Assembly (NCBI RefSeq): GCF_000001735.4
Contig: NC_003074.8
Coordinates: 13,392,101 to 13,456,100, forward strand
Source: Arabidopsis thaliana
Taxonomy: Eukaryota; Streptophyta; Magnoliopsida; Brassicales; Brassicaceae
DNA length: 64,000 bases
Reading direction: 5' to 3'
Made by a program: the position numbers and the translations under genes. This document shows, one piece after another, positions 22,317 through 33,587 of this stretch (positions are counted from its first letter, which is position 1; every line of letters begins with the position of its first letter). The notes beneath the pieces were generated by a model that ran no database searches, had not been told where the DNA came from, and saw only the letters and a list, made by a program, of their open reading frames with translations.

Positions 22317-23790
22317 TCAGTTGTCAGAGGTATTTTCCTGCTCGTTGATGCTGTGGTAAGCATCCCAATTCATTCTCGAGTACTGCCCGTCTTGAGCCCA
22401 CTGATCTTGCTCGACACTCTGCTCGTTCTGATCCCACGGATCGTGCTCGACACTCTGCTCGATATCACGTAGAGCACCTTGGTCGAGTGATCTCCTGCTA
22501 GTCATAAGAAGGTCCTTGCTCCTTGGTCGAACCACTCTTGTTTTTCTTCTTCTTTTCTGCTCTTGGTGCTCATGAGATGAATGTCTTGCAGGAGCTTGGG
22601 GGCGACTTACGTCTCGTTGCTCATAGGCAGACTGCCTTGACGGTGAAACTCTGTGCCTTCTTGAAACCACTTCTTCAGGTCGGTTTTCTCTTATCATGGT
22701 GGCGCCTGAAGATGAACAGCTCAGTAAAGCATGAATTGCGGCGATGGCGTTGCCACAATTTCCCAACATTTTGTCTTGAAACTTACTCCAAGCACTCATC
22801 GAACCAATATTCTTGGGCGCTTCACTCAGACTCTTACTCACTCTTGGTGGTAGTTTGTGTTCCTCAAAATGGAACCTACTCGCATTTTAGTTCTCCCAAT
22901 CCATCTCCTCCACTTCTTCACTCTTAGCCCTTTCTTCATTGTCCGGAGCTTCTCTTGTCGGGGGTGCCCTATCCATGAAGAAAAGTTCTTCATTAGGCGG
23001 GTTAAAATCGATGTTATCTCTCACTGTGATGGTTGTGAGCTCTTGGCTGGGTAGGAGAATCCTGGCATGACTCTGATGCTCGATGAACAAAGTCCATTTC
23101 AGGTGAGGAATGTCGATCCATCTTGGGGCAAAGGAAGTCGACTAAAGTGGCACTCCACAAGCCATTATTATAGGTGTTATCACCCCCCCACCTCTATAGA
23201 AATGGTTCTCTTGTGCTTATTCGCTAGTGCCCATTTTCTGAAACCACAAAGATGATTCAATAAACGCATTGATGGTTAGGCATCATTTGTGTCACCCTTC
23301 ATAGGCACTTTGTTCTTTGTGTAGACTAGAAGATCCTTTAGGCCAATGTCCAGCAGCTCTATCTCACCATTGTTGATCGGTCATGTCTTCTCCCTTGCGT
23401 AGAGAACGTTAGCCAATGCTCTCTGGAAGTAACGGATGCAGGCGTTTCAGATTGCGTTGCTCTTGGCCCTTGAGGACGAGAATTGGGCGTCATCTCCTAT
23501 TGTTACCCAAAGATCTGAAAGCTCCTCTTTCTTGAACTTGGGTTTAACATCAGTCCCTCTAGGGAATCCGAACATATCTTCAAGAGTTTTGATGGCCAAA
23601 ACATAGTCTTTTCCATAGACTAGGAAGGTGATATACCCAAGTCCTTCTTCTCGCGCTTCATGGCTGGATAGCCCCTGAAACAACTCAACTTCCAGTGAAG
23701 CAAGAAACTGAAGCGCTTCTGTTTTGTAGGCTGAGTGAGGGTTGGTCATGAGACCCAAAAGATCACTCTTTTCAAAGAGGTACTCGACAA
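22317..23790 (-). pseudogene. ATHILA ORF1 remnant (element B)
   Basis: Pieces in several frames match ORF1 of element A: YLFEKSDLLGLMTNPHS, FGFPRGTDVKPKFKKEEL, DLWVTIGDDAQFSSSRAKS near 23447-23790, a broken middle, and a 174-codon C-terminal piece (MSKSLSEAP to ENTSDN, 22317-22841) that is Arg- and Gln-rich. The N-terminal 80 or so residues are deleted at a junction near 23785. Many stops and shifts show it is older than the copy in element A. Confidence 0.7.
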
Positions 23791-24260
23791 AGATGATAGT
23801 TAGGTGCGCACAAAGAAGAAAGTGAGAGAGAGTGATATCTTATCTTTGGTTTCGATTTGAATGAGTGGAGGAGAATGGTCTCCCATGCTTTGATGGGATA
23901 AGAAAGTTTGACCGAATAGTATTTGAGCATGATGGGTAAAGGCTTTGTCCACCGAGTAATAGAGTGATGGAGAAACAACTGGGCCACTCGATCACCATGC
24001 TTGATCGTCTAGTCACTATACTCGACCAATTGATAGAGTAAAATGATGATGCAAATTTACTCGACCAATTGATAGAGTAGAATTGCTTCTGTAGCAGATA
24101 TTTCTTGATCACAGACTTCATAACTCTACAAATCGTGATTTATTTCCTGAATTTGAAAAACACTAAAAAGCATATCAAAATATAATAATCAAATATGTAT
24201 AGAGATAGGCATGAGATTTCCTCCCAAGTGAGCTAGTTTAAAGTCTTAAGCTAGACTTTT
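23791..24260. other. Element B spacer between ORF1 and integrase
   Basis: There is no convincing gene. It carries a few TCGACCAA/GAGTAAAA motifs and, at about 24210-24245, the 'CTCCCAAGTGAGCTAGTTTAAA' type block that directly follows the integrase end. Confidence 0.5.
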
Positions 24261-24267
24261 TACTATT

Positions 24268-25497
24268 TTAGGGTCTGATGGGCTCCTGGAGGTGAACTGT
24301 AGTTCCTTCAGGAATAGGGCAATCTGCCATGTAACGCTTGACCCTCTGCTCATTCACAGTAAATTCATAACTTCCCTTCCCGGTAATAGTAATTGCCCCA
24401 TATGGCAATACTTCCTTGATGGTGAAAGGTCCGGACCACCTGGATTTTAGCTTTCCTGGAAACAACTTGAGCCTGGAGTTGAATAGCAGAACTTGGTCTC
24501 CAATGTTGAAATCTTTTGGTAAGATGTTTTTGTCATGAAAGGCTTTTGTTCTTTCTTTGTAGATTTTCGAACTTTCATATGCTTCTAGCCTAATCTCTTC
24601 CAGTGCATGCAGGTTGACTGCTCTTTTTTCTTTGAGCTCCCTTGATTTTCAAGTTCAAAAGTTTGGTTGCCCAAATGGCTCTTCCAATGGTAGATGACAA
24701 GATTTCCTATATAGCATTTGGAACGGGGTTCTTCTAATGGGCGTTTTGTATGCGGTTCTATAGGCCCATAAAGTCCCATCAAGTTTAGCTGACCAATCCC
24801 TTCTTGAGACACCAACAACTTTTGTGAGTATAGCTTTGATCTGACTGTTTGATACTTCCACTTGGCCACTGGTCTGTGGGTGTTAGGGAGTGACAACCTT
24901 ATGCTTAACCCCATGTTTTCTCAATAGACTTTCAAAGACCTTGTTTATGAAATATGAGCCTCCATCACTTATCACTACCTTCGGGATACCATATCTCGGA
25001 AAAATAATGGACTTAAACATTTTCAAGACTACTTTGTGATCGTTGGTTGGTGCTGCTATTGCTTCCACCCACTTGGAGACGTAATCCACTGATACGAGGA
25101 TATAAGCATTTTCATATGAGGGAAGGTTGAACGGACCCATGAAGTCTATTCCCCACACATTAAAAACTTTTACCTCAAGAATGGGATTCTGTGGCATCTC
25201 ATTCCTCCTAAATATGTTTCCGACTCTTTGGCATGGATCGCATTCCGCTATGAATTCCTGAGTATCTTTAAATATTGTGGGCGACTAGAGACCTGCCATC
25301 AACACTTTTTGGGCAGTCTTGAAGGTGGCGAAATGTCCTCCATAGGTGGAGCCATGGCAATGTTCCAGTATACCTTGAACTTCTCCTTTAGAGACACACC
25401 TCCTAAATAGCCCATCACTCCCCATTTTATACAGGTACGGTTCATCCCAATAGTAATGGTGGACATCTCTAAAGAACTTTTTTTTTTTTATATGCAT
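24268..25497 (-). pseudogene. Athila integrase (element B)
   Basis: Read on the minus strand, a zinc-binding HHCC region (HCHGSTYGGHFATFKTAQK, then CDPCQRVGN) is followed by the catalytic core: GIDFMGPF with the first Asp, VVISDGGSYF with the second, and [13 protein letters not shown] with Glu. The C-terminal part ends with [18 protein letters not shown]. Integrase inserts the DNA copy into the chromosome. The residues are present, but in-frame stops (for example one just before HPQTSGQ near 24885) and a TTTTTTTTT expansion near 25480 break the frame. Confidence 0.8.
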
Positions 25498-25656
25498 CCA
25501 AACTCTGAGGGATCATACCGCTTGCCAAATAATTGACTAAATCTGCGTACCAGGGCAACTTTTCTTCTTCAACTACATATGCTTCGTCCAACATGTCCTT
25601 TGTGTCGATGTTAACAAGGTCGTAGAACATAAGCTGTTCTTCGGGCATAGTGTCAT

Positions 25657-26153
25657 CTATACTAAATCCTCAATTCTCATCCTGGAGAGATGATCTGCAA
25701 CTCCATTCTCAACACCTTTCTTATCAATGATTTCCATATCAAACTCTTGAAGCAACTGTATCCACCTTAGAAGTCTTGGCTTGGTTTCCTTTTTGGCATA
25801 GTTGTGCCTTAGTGCTGCATGGTCTTTGTAGACCTTCATTTTGGAGCCAACCAAATAGCTTCTAAATTTCTCAAAAACGAAAACCACAGCTAACAACTCC
25901 TTTTCTATGGTTGCATATCTTGTTTGAGCTTCGTCCATTGTTCTACTGGCGTAGTAGATAACGTGAAGTTTCCATCAATCCTTTGGCCCAGGACAGCCCC
26001 AACTGCATAATCGGATGCATCACACATGATCTCAAATGGGTGGTCCCAGTTGGGTGCTTGACCGATAGGGGCAGACACGTGAAGTTTTAAGACAATCTTC
26101 ATCACAGTTGAACTCAGTTTTCTTGCACAGCTATCTAGTGAGGGGTCGAGCAA
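25657..26153 (-). pseudogene. Athila RNase H domain (element B)
   Basis: The frame reads FEIMCDASDYAVGAVLGQ (first catalytic Asp), then [21 protein letters not shown] (Glu), [14 protein letters not shown] (Asp) and GVADHLSRM (final Asp). RNase H removes the RNA template during reverse transcription. It is split by a frameshift near 25930. Confidence 0.8.
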
Positions 26154-27083
26154 TCTTTGAAAAATCTTTTAAGAATCTCCTGTAGAACCCTTCATGGCTT
26201 AGAAAGCTTCTGATATCCTTAACTGTTTTAGGGGTTTGCAGCTGAATCATGACATCGATTTTTGCCTTGTCGACCTCAATTCCTTTACCATAAATCTTAT
26301 GCCCTAGCATAATTCCTTCCTGAACCATGAAGTGACACTTCTCTCAGTTGAGTACCAAATTGGTTTCCTCACACCTTTCTAGAACCCTGCATAAATTTAA
26401 CAAACATGAGGAGAAAGAGGATCCATAGACTGAAAAATCGTCTATGAATACCTCCATTATCTCCTCAATAAAATCCGAGAATATCGAAGTCATGTTCTCT
26501 GGAAAGTTCCAGGAGCATTACATAGACCAAAAGGCATTCTCTTATATGCAAAAGTTCCATAGGGGCAGGTAAACGTGGTTTTTTCTTGATCATTAGGGTG
26601 AATTGCAATTTGAAAGAAACCACTACAACCATCAAGAAAACAGTAATAAACATGGTTAGCTAGCATTTCTAACATTTGATCAATGAATGACAAAGGAAAA
26701 TGATCCTTTCTAGTTGCAGCTTTTAGTTTTCTGTAATCAATGCACATTATGTGTCATGTTATAGTTCTAGTGGGAATGAGCTCATCTAAATCATTTTTAA
26801 CTAGAGTCATTCCTCCCTTCTTAGGTACACAATGCACAGGAGAGACCCATGTACTGTCAGAAATTGGGTAGATGATATCAGCATCAAGTAATTTAAGAAT
26901 TTCCTTTTTAACCACATCTTTCAAATTTGGATTTAATCTCCTTTGTGGTTCAATACTAGTATATGATTCATTTTCAAGATGGATCCTATGAGTACATAAA
27001 CTAGGTGAAATTCCTTTAATATCAGCTAATGAATACCCAATTACCCTCTTATACTTTCTAAGCTTATTTAACAACTGGTTCAC
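26131..27083 (-). pseudogene. Athila reverse transcriptase (element B)
   Basis: Ordered RT blocks are present: YPISDSTWVSPVHCVPKKGG, MCIDYRKLKAATRKDHFPL, FLDGCSGFFQIAIHPND, TCPYGTFAYKRMPFGLCNAP, then the catalytic box as FIDDFSVYG and LGHKIYGKGIEVDKAKID. FIDD in place of YxDD is usual for Athila. Stops and shifts occur near 26750, 26490 and 26340. This is the pol that elements A and DC lack. Confidence 0.8.
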
Positions 27084-28000
27084 TTGTTCATCACTTAGTC
27101 CATTATTAATAATGACAGGATAAGTATCATTTGGACCGAGAAACGCGTACCTCAGACCTTTTGGAAGAGGCTTAAGGTCAACCTTTGGAGCTTTGAGTTC
27201 TGACGAGTCATCTGAACTTATGTTCTCTCATCCATGGTTGAGCATCTCAGTAGAGTTCGTTTTTTCATTGATTAGGCTCATGGTGCATCCTGATACTGCT
27301 TCTTCTGAGGGAACAATCAATTCTTCAAACTCTTCTGGTCCTTCCATTAGCATGTGGGCGTCTAGATACTCTTTGTACCCTTTAGTTTCTAAGTATAGGT
27401 ACCCTTCTTTTCCGTCGTTGGTTAAGGAACTTGCTAAGTGGTCTCCCTCTGTAAGTTCTTCCAGTAATTCGTCAGCCAATCTATCCATTTCTTCGATCCA
27501 AAAGACTTGTCCATTAATTGTTGGTTTCTTCATAGCCTTATTGATGTCGAAGGTCATTTTCATCTCCTTCCCCAGGTTTAGGTCGATCTTTCCCTTCTTG
27601 ACATCGATAATAGCTCCTACAGTAGCTAGGAACGGTCTTCCTAGGATCAGTGGGTCTTTTGGCTCCTCATCCATCTCCAGTATTACAAAATCAGTGGGGA
27701 TTTCTATTGTTTCAGACTTTAACAGGAAGGTGTTCGAGGACTCCATGGGGGATTCTGACTGATCTATCAGCTAGTATCAGTTGGATGTTGCAGGGCTTGT
27801 ATTTACTGAAACCCAGTCTTCTGGCTTTAGATAGGGGCATGAGACTGATTGAGCGCCCAAGTCACATAGGCATTAACTGAAAGATAAAGGTCCTACTGAC
27901 AAGGGTAGGGTGAAGGATTCAGGATCTCCCAACTTTCTTGGTATTATATTTTTCTGGATGATAGCACTGCATTCATGGCCTATTACTACCATACCTTGCA
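27084..28000 (-). pseudogene. Athila protease domain (element B)
   Basis: The frame 27228-27746 carries the second half of the retropepsin, [20 protein letters not shown], and an acidic tail ([14 protein letters not shown]). The active-site block CLCDLGA can be read in a shifted frame near 27850-27880, after a stop. The order gag, protease, RT, RNase H, integrase is complete in this element. Confidence 0.7.
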
Positions 28001-28955
28001 CTTCCTTGGTTCTTTCCATAATCAGATCTTTGAGGTACTTGTGGGAGTGTGGAATGAGCATGAAAGCATCCATTAATGGTATACTTAGCTCTATCTCCTT
28101 TAGCTGCTTATCAAAAAGGGTTTTGTATTTTTCTATTAATTTCTTCTTGAATCTTCTTGGGAAAGGCATAGTCGGTTTGTAGGGTGGCGGAGCAAATTCT
28201 TTATTTTTTTCTGCAGCCGTAGATTTCCTTCCTCAAAAGTTGGCTTTGCTCGATCGAGTAGAGGGTTGATTGAGTCTGAAGGCTGATCAAGCTTAGTTGG
28301 TTTATCAGTTTGAACTTCGTTTTGATGCTGATCCTCCCCTTCTTGAACTTTACTGTCCTCAGTGATCTTTTCTGTTGTCTGGGTGTTGATTAGTTTCCTT
28401 CCACTACAGAGCGTAACACCGTGTGCATATTCTTTTGAATTTTGAATGGCTTTTCCTGGATGTAGCCCTGCATACGTGGAGGAGGTATTGGAAACAGCTT
28501 GGCGTTCCATGTATGTCATTTTGGATGTTAGATCTTCATATTTGCATCTTAACTCATTGTAGGAACAGTCAACTTTACTATTGATCTCAGCCAATCGTTT
28601 TTCCAGAACTAGAGCTCCAGTAGTTTGACCCTCGATTACCTGTTGAAGCATTTGTTTTGTGTAAGGATTTTGTGTTGTTGGGCTTGTTGTGGTTGTTGAA
28701 AGAACTCTGGTGGTGGATTATGCTGTTGGTATCCTCCATTGAACTGCTGCTTGAGACATAACCTTGGTTGTACTGGAAAAATCGCTTAGAGTGGTTATGT
28801 TGTGGTGGATACACTTGATCTTGGGGGTTGGCTACATTAGTGCTTATGTCGGAGAGGTTTGGGTTGGGCTTGTAGTTGTTGTAGCCCTTGTTGAACCCTC
28901 CTTGGTTTTGAATGTAGCACATCTCTTCAGTTTGATCATTCCCCCCTTCTTGCAT
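28001..28955 (-). pseudogene. Gag C-terminal linker (element B)
   Basis: Gln/Asn-rich, coiled-coil and acidic pieces in overlapping frames match the element A linker: [43 protein letters not shown] and LHPGKAIQNSKEYAHGVT. Frame changes near 28620 and 28140 break it. Confidence 0.6.
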
Positions 28956-29084
28956 TTAGAAGTGCTCTTCATCAGTGATGTAGTATATCTGCTTTTGTTA
29001 AGCTAACAACAGCTTATCTAGCTTTTCATTCAGAGCCTTGATATCCTTGCTCTGTTTATCCTCAGTTCCTCCAGTTCCTCTCAC

Positions 29085-29785
29085 TCAGCGATCATAGTCT
29101 TCATTGTAGAACCCATCAAATTCTGCTAGATTTTCGACCAACTCCCATCCTTTTGCTACATCCTTGTTTAGGAAGTTTCCATTTGAGGCAGTGTCGAGTA
29201 GCATTCTGATCTTTGGTAAAGCTCCTCTGTAGAGTGTGCTCAATAATGAAGCCTTCTTGAAGCCGTGATGGGGACATTGAGTGGTGTTTTTTTTAAACCT
29301 CTCCCAAGCTTCACAGAAAGTTTCATTGTTTTTCTGTGTGAAGCCTGAGATCTCGTTCCTCAATCTAGCTGTGCGAGCATTAGAGAAGAACTTGGCAAGA
29401 AAAGCTTTCTTACAATCATCCCATGAGTTGACAGAGTCTGGGGGCAGAGTCTTCTCCCAGTGGTGTGCCTTGTCTCCCAAAAAGAAGGGAAATAGTCTGA
29501 GCTTAAACATATCTTCAATGACACCATTGATCTTGGTAAGGCCACAGAGCCTATCAAAGCTGTCAAGAAGGTCCAGGGATCTTCCATAGGTAAACCATGA
29601 AACTTGTTTCCTTGGATCATGGAGATGAGACCACTCTTGATCTCAAACTTGTTGTTCTGAACTGGTGGATGCACTATCCCTTGTCTTTGGTGATGATTCC
29701 TTGGAGTATCACCAGCACCAATGTTTCTTGGTTGATCAACATTAGGTGGGTCTTGAACATCAACTAGTCTATTCTGTTGATCCAT
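29085..29785 (-). pseudogene. Athila gag capsid domain (element B)
   Basis: Two overlapping frames give the capsid: [20 protein letters not shown] upstream and, after a shift near 29560, [43 protein letters not shown] and [17 protein letters not shown] follows directly after YNEDYDR. The N-terminal end and 5' LTR of the element are missing beyond about 29850. Confidence 0.75.
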
Positions 29786-29849
29786 AGCAGCTGGTCTTTG
29801 CTAAGGCTGGAACATCAACATCCTGGTTTCCAACACAATCCACTAAGGC

Positions 29850-30511
29850 TGAAGCTAATCTCACTGCTCTTCCTTTTACCTCATCCAACGGTTAGTGTTC
29901 ATAGAACTTGACCCCTTGTTCATACTTGATATTGAGACCAATGTGAAAAAGAAAAGTATTCCTCTCCCCTTATAAAAGAAAAAAAAAAAAGAGATTGATA
30001 TTATTTTTGGTAGTGTATAGGGGTAGAAATGTTTCTCATGACCCCATTATTATACATTATTAGGAAAGATCAATTACAAAGGTTAGAAAAATGCCGAGGG
30101 TGTCGATCCAGTATGCGAGTTCCCCTTTGTTTACTCTTCAAAAAGAATATGTCTGGGGAGAAAAGAATACCAAAGAAAAAAATATATATAAAGAATGGTC
30201 GATTTATCATGGTATAGTACAGGAATAAGTTTAGAAGGTTCTTGAATATTAGCTTGCTCGATGAGACCCATCGATGAAAGCCTGGTGGATATAGTTGTGG
30301 AACTTAGGTATGGAATCAAGAATGTTGTAAGCTTGCAGAAAAGTACATGTTGGTTAGGATTTGATTAGACTGCTAGGCATATGGATTTAGTTTGAATGAT
30401 CATGGCAATAGACTAGAGAATGTTGGGAGTTCCTATGTTTTGAAAACCTCTTCCATGAGTTCGGCTTTTATGTTTTGCATGAGGGCAAGCAAAAGCTAAG
30501 TCATGGGGAGT
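29850..30511. other. Unassigned AT-rich stretch
   Basis: It lies between the broken 5' end of element B and an LTR fragment. It contains an A-rich run near 29981-29993. I recognise no gene, terminus or repeat shared with the rest of the window. Confidence 0.4.
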
Positions 30512-30985
30512 TGATATAACCCCATTTTTATTGTTTTTAACTATGTTTTAGATATATGATTTTGAGACTTTTTAATATTTCTAGAGTTTTTTTAGAGTCT
30601 TTTCATGTACTCTATGGAGAGGGACAACAATGGAGATGAGGAGACATTTTAGAGCAAAAAGGTAAGGAAAAGAAGTTAAAGGACAAATTCACTTTTAGAT
30701 TCAGTCAAGAGTGTCGATTGACACCAGTTACGGCCCAGAGAAGTTCATGACGCTTTTAAGTCTGAAGAATTGGAAATTTGCCCCAAAAGACTTCCCTATT
30801 TTCATTATTAGTCCTTGAATGCTTTTTAGGTCATATATATCAAGTTCTTTCAGAGACATAAGCTATTCATCCCCTGCTTTCAGAGATTGATTAAGAGATT
30901 TCAATAACAGTGAAGAGATATTTTCTAACTCTTTTCTCTATTGCTCTGGATCCAGCTCCAATATTCAAATCGATTCTCCAATTTT
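30512..30985 (+). mobile_element. Truncated LTR, TGATATAACCCG family, copy 3
   Basis: It begins TGATATAACCCCATTTT and follows copy 1 (5547-6050) with many small differences and deletions; one of the two TGTCGATCGACA palindromes is lost and the other is mutated. It breaks off near 30985 against the DUF1985 remnant. Confidence 0.75.
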
Positions 30986-31337
30986 TGATTTTCATCTGGT
31001 TACCGGACTTGCTTGTGGCCGATATCCTGCCGTGCAGAAAAAAGGAAGGGGACCCCTCGGGGAGAGATTTTGTTTTATAGCACTTTATTTGGGTTTGAGT
31101 CGGATGTTACTGTTGCGCGTGTTATCACCATGCTTAAGAAGAAAGTTACTGTTGGGCTTGATCCGGCACACGATGTTTTGTGGTCAGATGACGAAGTAGA
31201 TCCACGTGTAGACATTATGGTAAAGTTGGCAGCTGAAAGATTCAAGTTCAGTAGTGATATATTTTCTGTCCCATCTGAAAAGGTTATAATCCCCCCCCCC
31301 CGGAAGACAAAAAAGATCTGCAATTTTGAAAGGTGGT
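30975..31337 (+). pseudogene. DUF1985-domain gene remnant, 5' segment
   Basis: Plus-strand frames read FHLVTGLACGRYP, then after a shift LFGFESDVTVARVITMLKKKVT, the order of blocks found in DUF1985 proteins. The frame runs on (SDDEVDPRVDIMVKLAAERF) to a run of 11 C at 31291-31301, where it shifts. Reading across the solo LTR at 31338-33149 joins this to a basic segment starting GGRGRKSSKQGR at 33155. Confidence 0.6.
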
Positions 31338-33149
31338 TGTAACACCCCTGAACCGTTCTATAAATAGGACGGACAAGAATGCCACTTTGATGAAACTTGC
31401 GGACAGTTAACAAAGATTAACGAATAAATTCGAACCTAAATTATCCGTACCACAAGCACATCCCACTCAGTTACGGCTTAGGCTTGCCAACCCTTGCCGG
31501 AAAAGAGCGTTTGGGCGGTCCGGACTAGACCATAATCATTTAACGACAAGGAACAAATATAAAACATCTTTTTAACACATATATGTTTTATTACATAAAA
31601 ACATTACCAAGATATATAAGTTTTGCCTGCTGGGAGCTCAGACTCCAAAACATACAACCTTCTTACTACAAAGTTATTTTACATCAAGGCTAGTAAACCT
31701 ACACTGGTATTCCTAGCGTCCAAGCCTCCCCTAAAGTTTAACCCACTATTGGTTACCTGCAAAACAAATAGCGTCATGAATAATCTAAGATTACTCAGGG
31801 AGACCGGATCCTAACAGTTATATTAACCTAACCGAACCCCCAATCATAGAGAATCAATAACAAAAGATTCATTAATAATAAAATAAACAATCACTACCAA
31901 TCCCCAGTCTAGACATCTTAACAAGCCTCTACGAATTCATGATATCCCCCAAGGCAATGCCCCACACACTCCTAGATACAACAGTCTAAAAGAGATCGCA
32001 TTCCTCACTACTAAATCGTCATGTAGCACTTGGTCGGGCATGACCCGCTCCAAACCTTCGTAAGCCATAACGTTACAGAGTTTCACGCAACGCACAGTAG
32101 ACGGATGGACTATCATGGTTCGCGTAACAATAGTTAACCCCCTATTGCTATACAACAACACGCATAACCCTATTCCTATGCTATCCGACAGCATAACGGT
32201 TACGCTAACAAACAGGCAGCATAACGGTTACACAATCGTTAAGCCTAACTTCATAACCAATCAATCACTCAACCAAGCATATATGATTATGAAGTAATAC
32301 TAAGTATAAACTAGCAACCTCATGCATAATTTAAACATAATAAATAAACCCAATCCGTGTGCTACTTCACACGGCTCGGTTACTCACAAAGCTCGGCGGA
32401 AGGTTTTGGGCCGTGAACTTCTCCGATGGTTCTCAGTATTCCCAAAACATTTCTAAGTGGTTTCTATTCTAGGTGTAAGTTCTAAGGGTCGGAAATGAGG
32501 GCTATTTATAGGTTTTCGGGCGAGTGAGTTAGGTGAGGTGCTGGGGGACAATTGTCACGGCCGTCGCCACCAAGCCACGCTCGATGGGCGACACCCGGAC
32601 TGGACACTTTTTGGGAGTGACACCCGGCCGTGAGTCAACGCCCAGCTGTCGGCAAAACGTCCTCGACCACACATTAAGTCGGCCCTCCTTAAGCTCCTCT
32701 GTGGCCGGTCAAGGACCACTCAACTTTGGCGGCCGACATGGCCGATTTTCAACCATAGAAAACCGGAGCAACTTACCCACCTACTAGCCGCTACAAGCTG
32801 GTCGATGACGTGGCCAACTCTCACCCGCACCTTTGTCGCACACGCCGGCCATGGTCGAGCACACGTCCGCCTTGGACGAACTCACGCCACCACGGGTTGC
32901 CCACACTTTGTCCTTAGTCACGCCACAGAAAAGGTCCTTAATCCGGTTTCTCGCAACGGCCTAACTTAAAATTCTCGCCCACCTCTAGGTATTCTTCGCC
33001 CTAACCATCCTAAGCTAATCCTAAGGTTTCCTTACCCACAAAGTCTAAGTCACTTGATTTGCCCTTGAACATGACTCGTGGAATAGATGAATTATCGTTT
33101 ACCTCGGTTTTAAGCTTTCCCGTCCATAGTCCACGTACGGGGCATTACA
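31338..33149 (-). mobile_element. Solo LTR, TGTAACACCCC (Tekay/Del-like) family
   Basis: This 1812-base unit runs TGTAACACCCCTG to GGGGCATTACA and is flanked by GTGGT at 31333-31337 and 33150-33154, a perfect 5-bp duplication. It aligns with the LTR at 2483-4341. Minus orientation is inferred from the PBS side of that copy and from a minus-strand TATA-like CTATAAATAG near 32510. The insertion splits a DUF1985-type gene. Confidence 0.9.
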
Positions 33150-33154
33150 GTGGT

Positions 33155-33587
33155 CGTGGCAGAAAATCTTCTAAGCAAGGCAGAATCCTAAAAAATCTAA
33201 CTGGGATTCGAAGGACCCATCAATCATTGACAAATGAGGAGGAAACTGTTGTTTCGGTTGACATGACCGCGTTATCCCGTCGTTAGATGCTAAATTGGCT
33301 GCTTAGTACAAAAAGATCATGAAAGGTGTGACTGATTGGTTTTATGCAAACACTTTGATATCTGCTGAGAATCAGAAAGATGGCTCTATTGACAATGGCA
33401 AAGAAGTTTGTGCTGTGAATAGGAAAGGGTTACAAGTTCCTGAGCCCCAAACTAATCCTCTACCCATCTCCGATGGAGACGATGATTTTGACAGATTCTT
33501 TCCTCTTCGTCGGTCGAGTCGTTGTTCCTCTCGCGTTGACAAAGCTGCCATTCGTGACACCCAAGTGCCCAACGAGGGATTGGGACT
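33155..33587 (+). pseudogene. DUF1985-type gene remnant, 3' segment
   Basis: It continues the gene interrupted by the solo LTR: GRKSSKQGRILKNLTGIRR and EEETVVSVDMTALSRR to a stop at about 33283, then another open piece (QVPEPQTNPLPISDGDDDF, RRSSRCSSRV) that ends where an Athila LTR is inserted at 33588. Basic and acidic low-complexity segments are common in the C-terminal half of these proteins. I cannot name a domain here. Confidence 0.45.

Noticed and set aside
30029-30319. Short overlapping ORFs of 62 codons
   Set aside because: No domain or repeat, AT-rich chance frames on both strands.
29850-30511. Organelle DNA insertion
   Set aside because: AT-rich composition suggested it, but I could not recognise any plastid or mitochondrial gene in the stretch.
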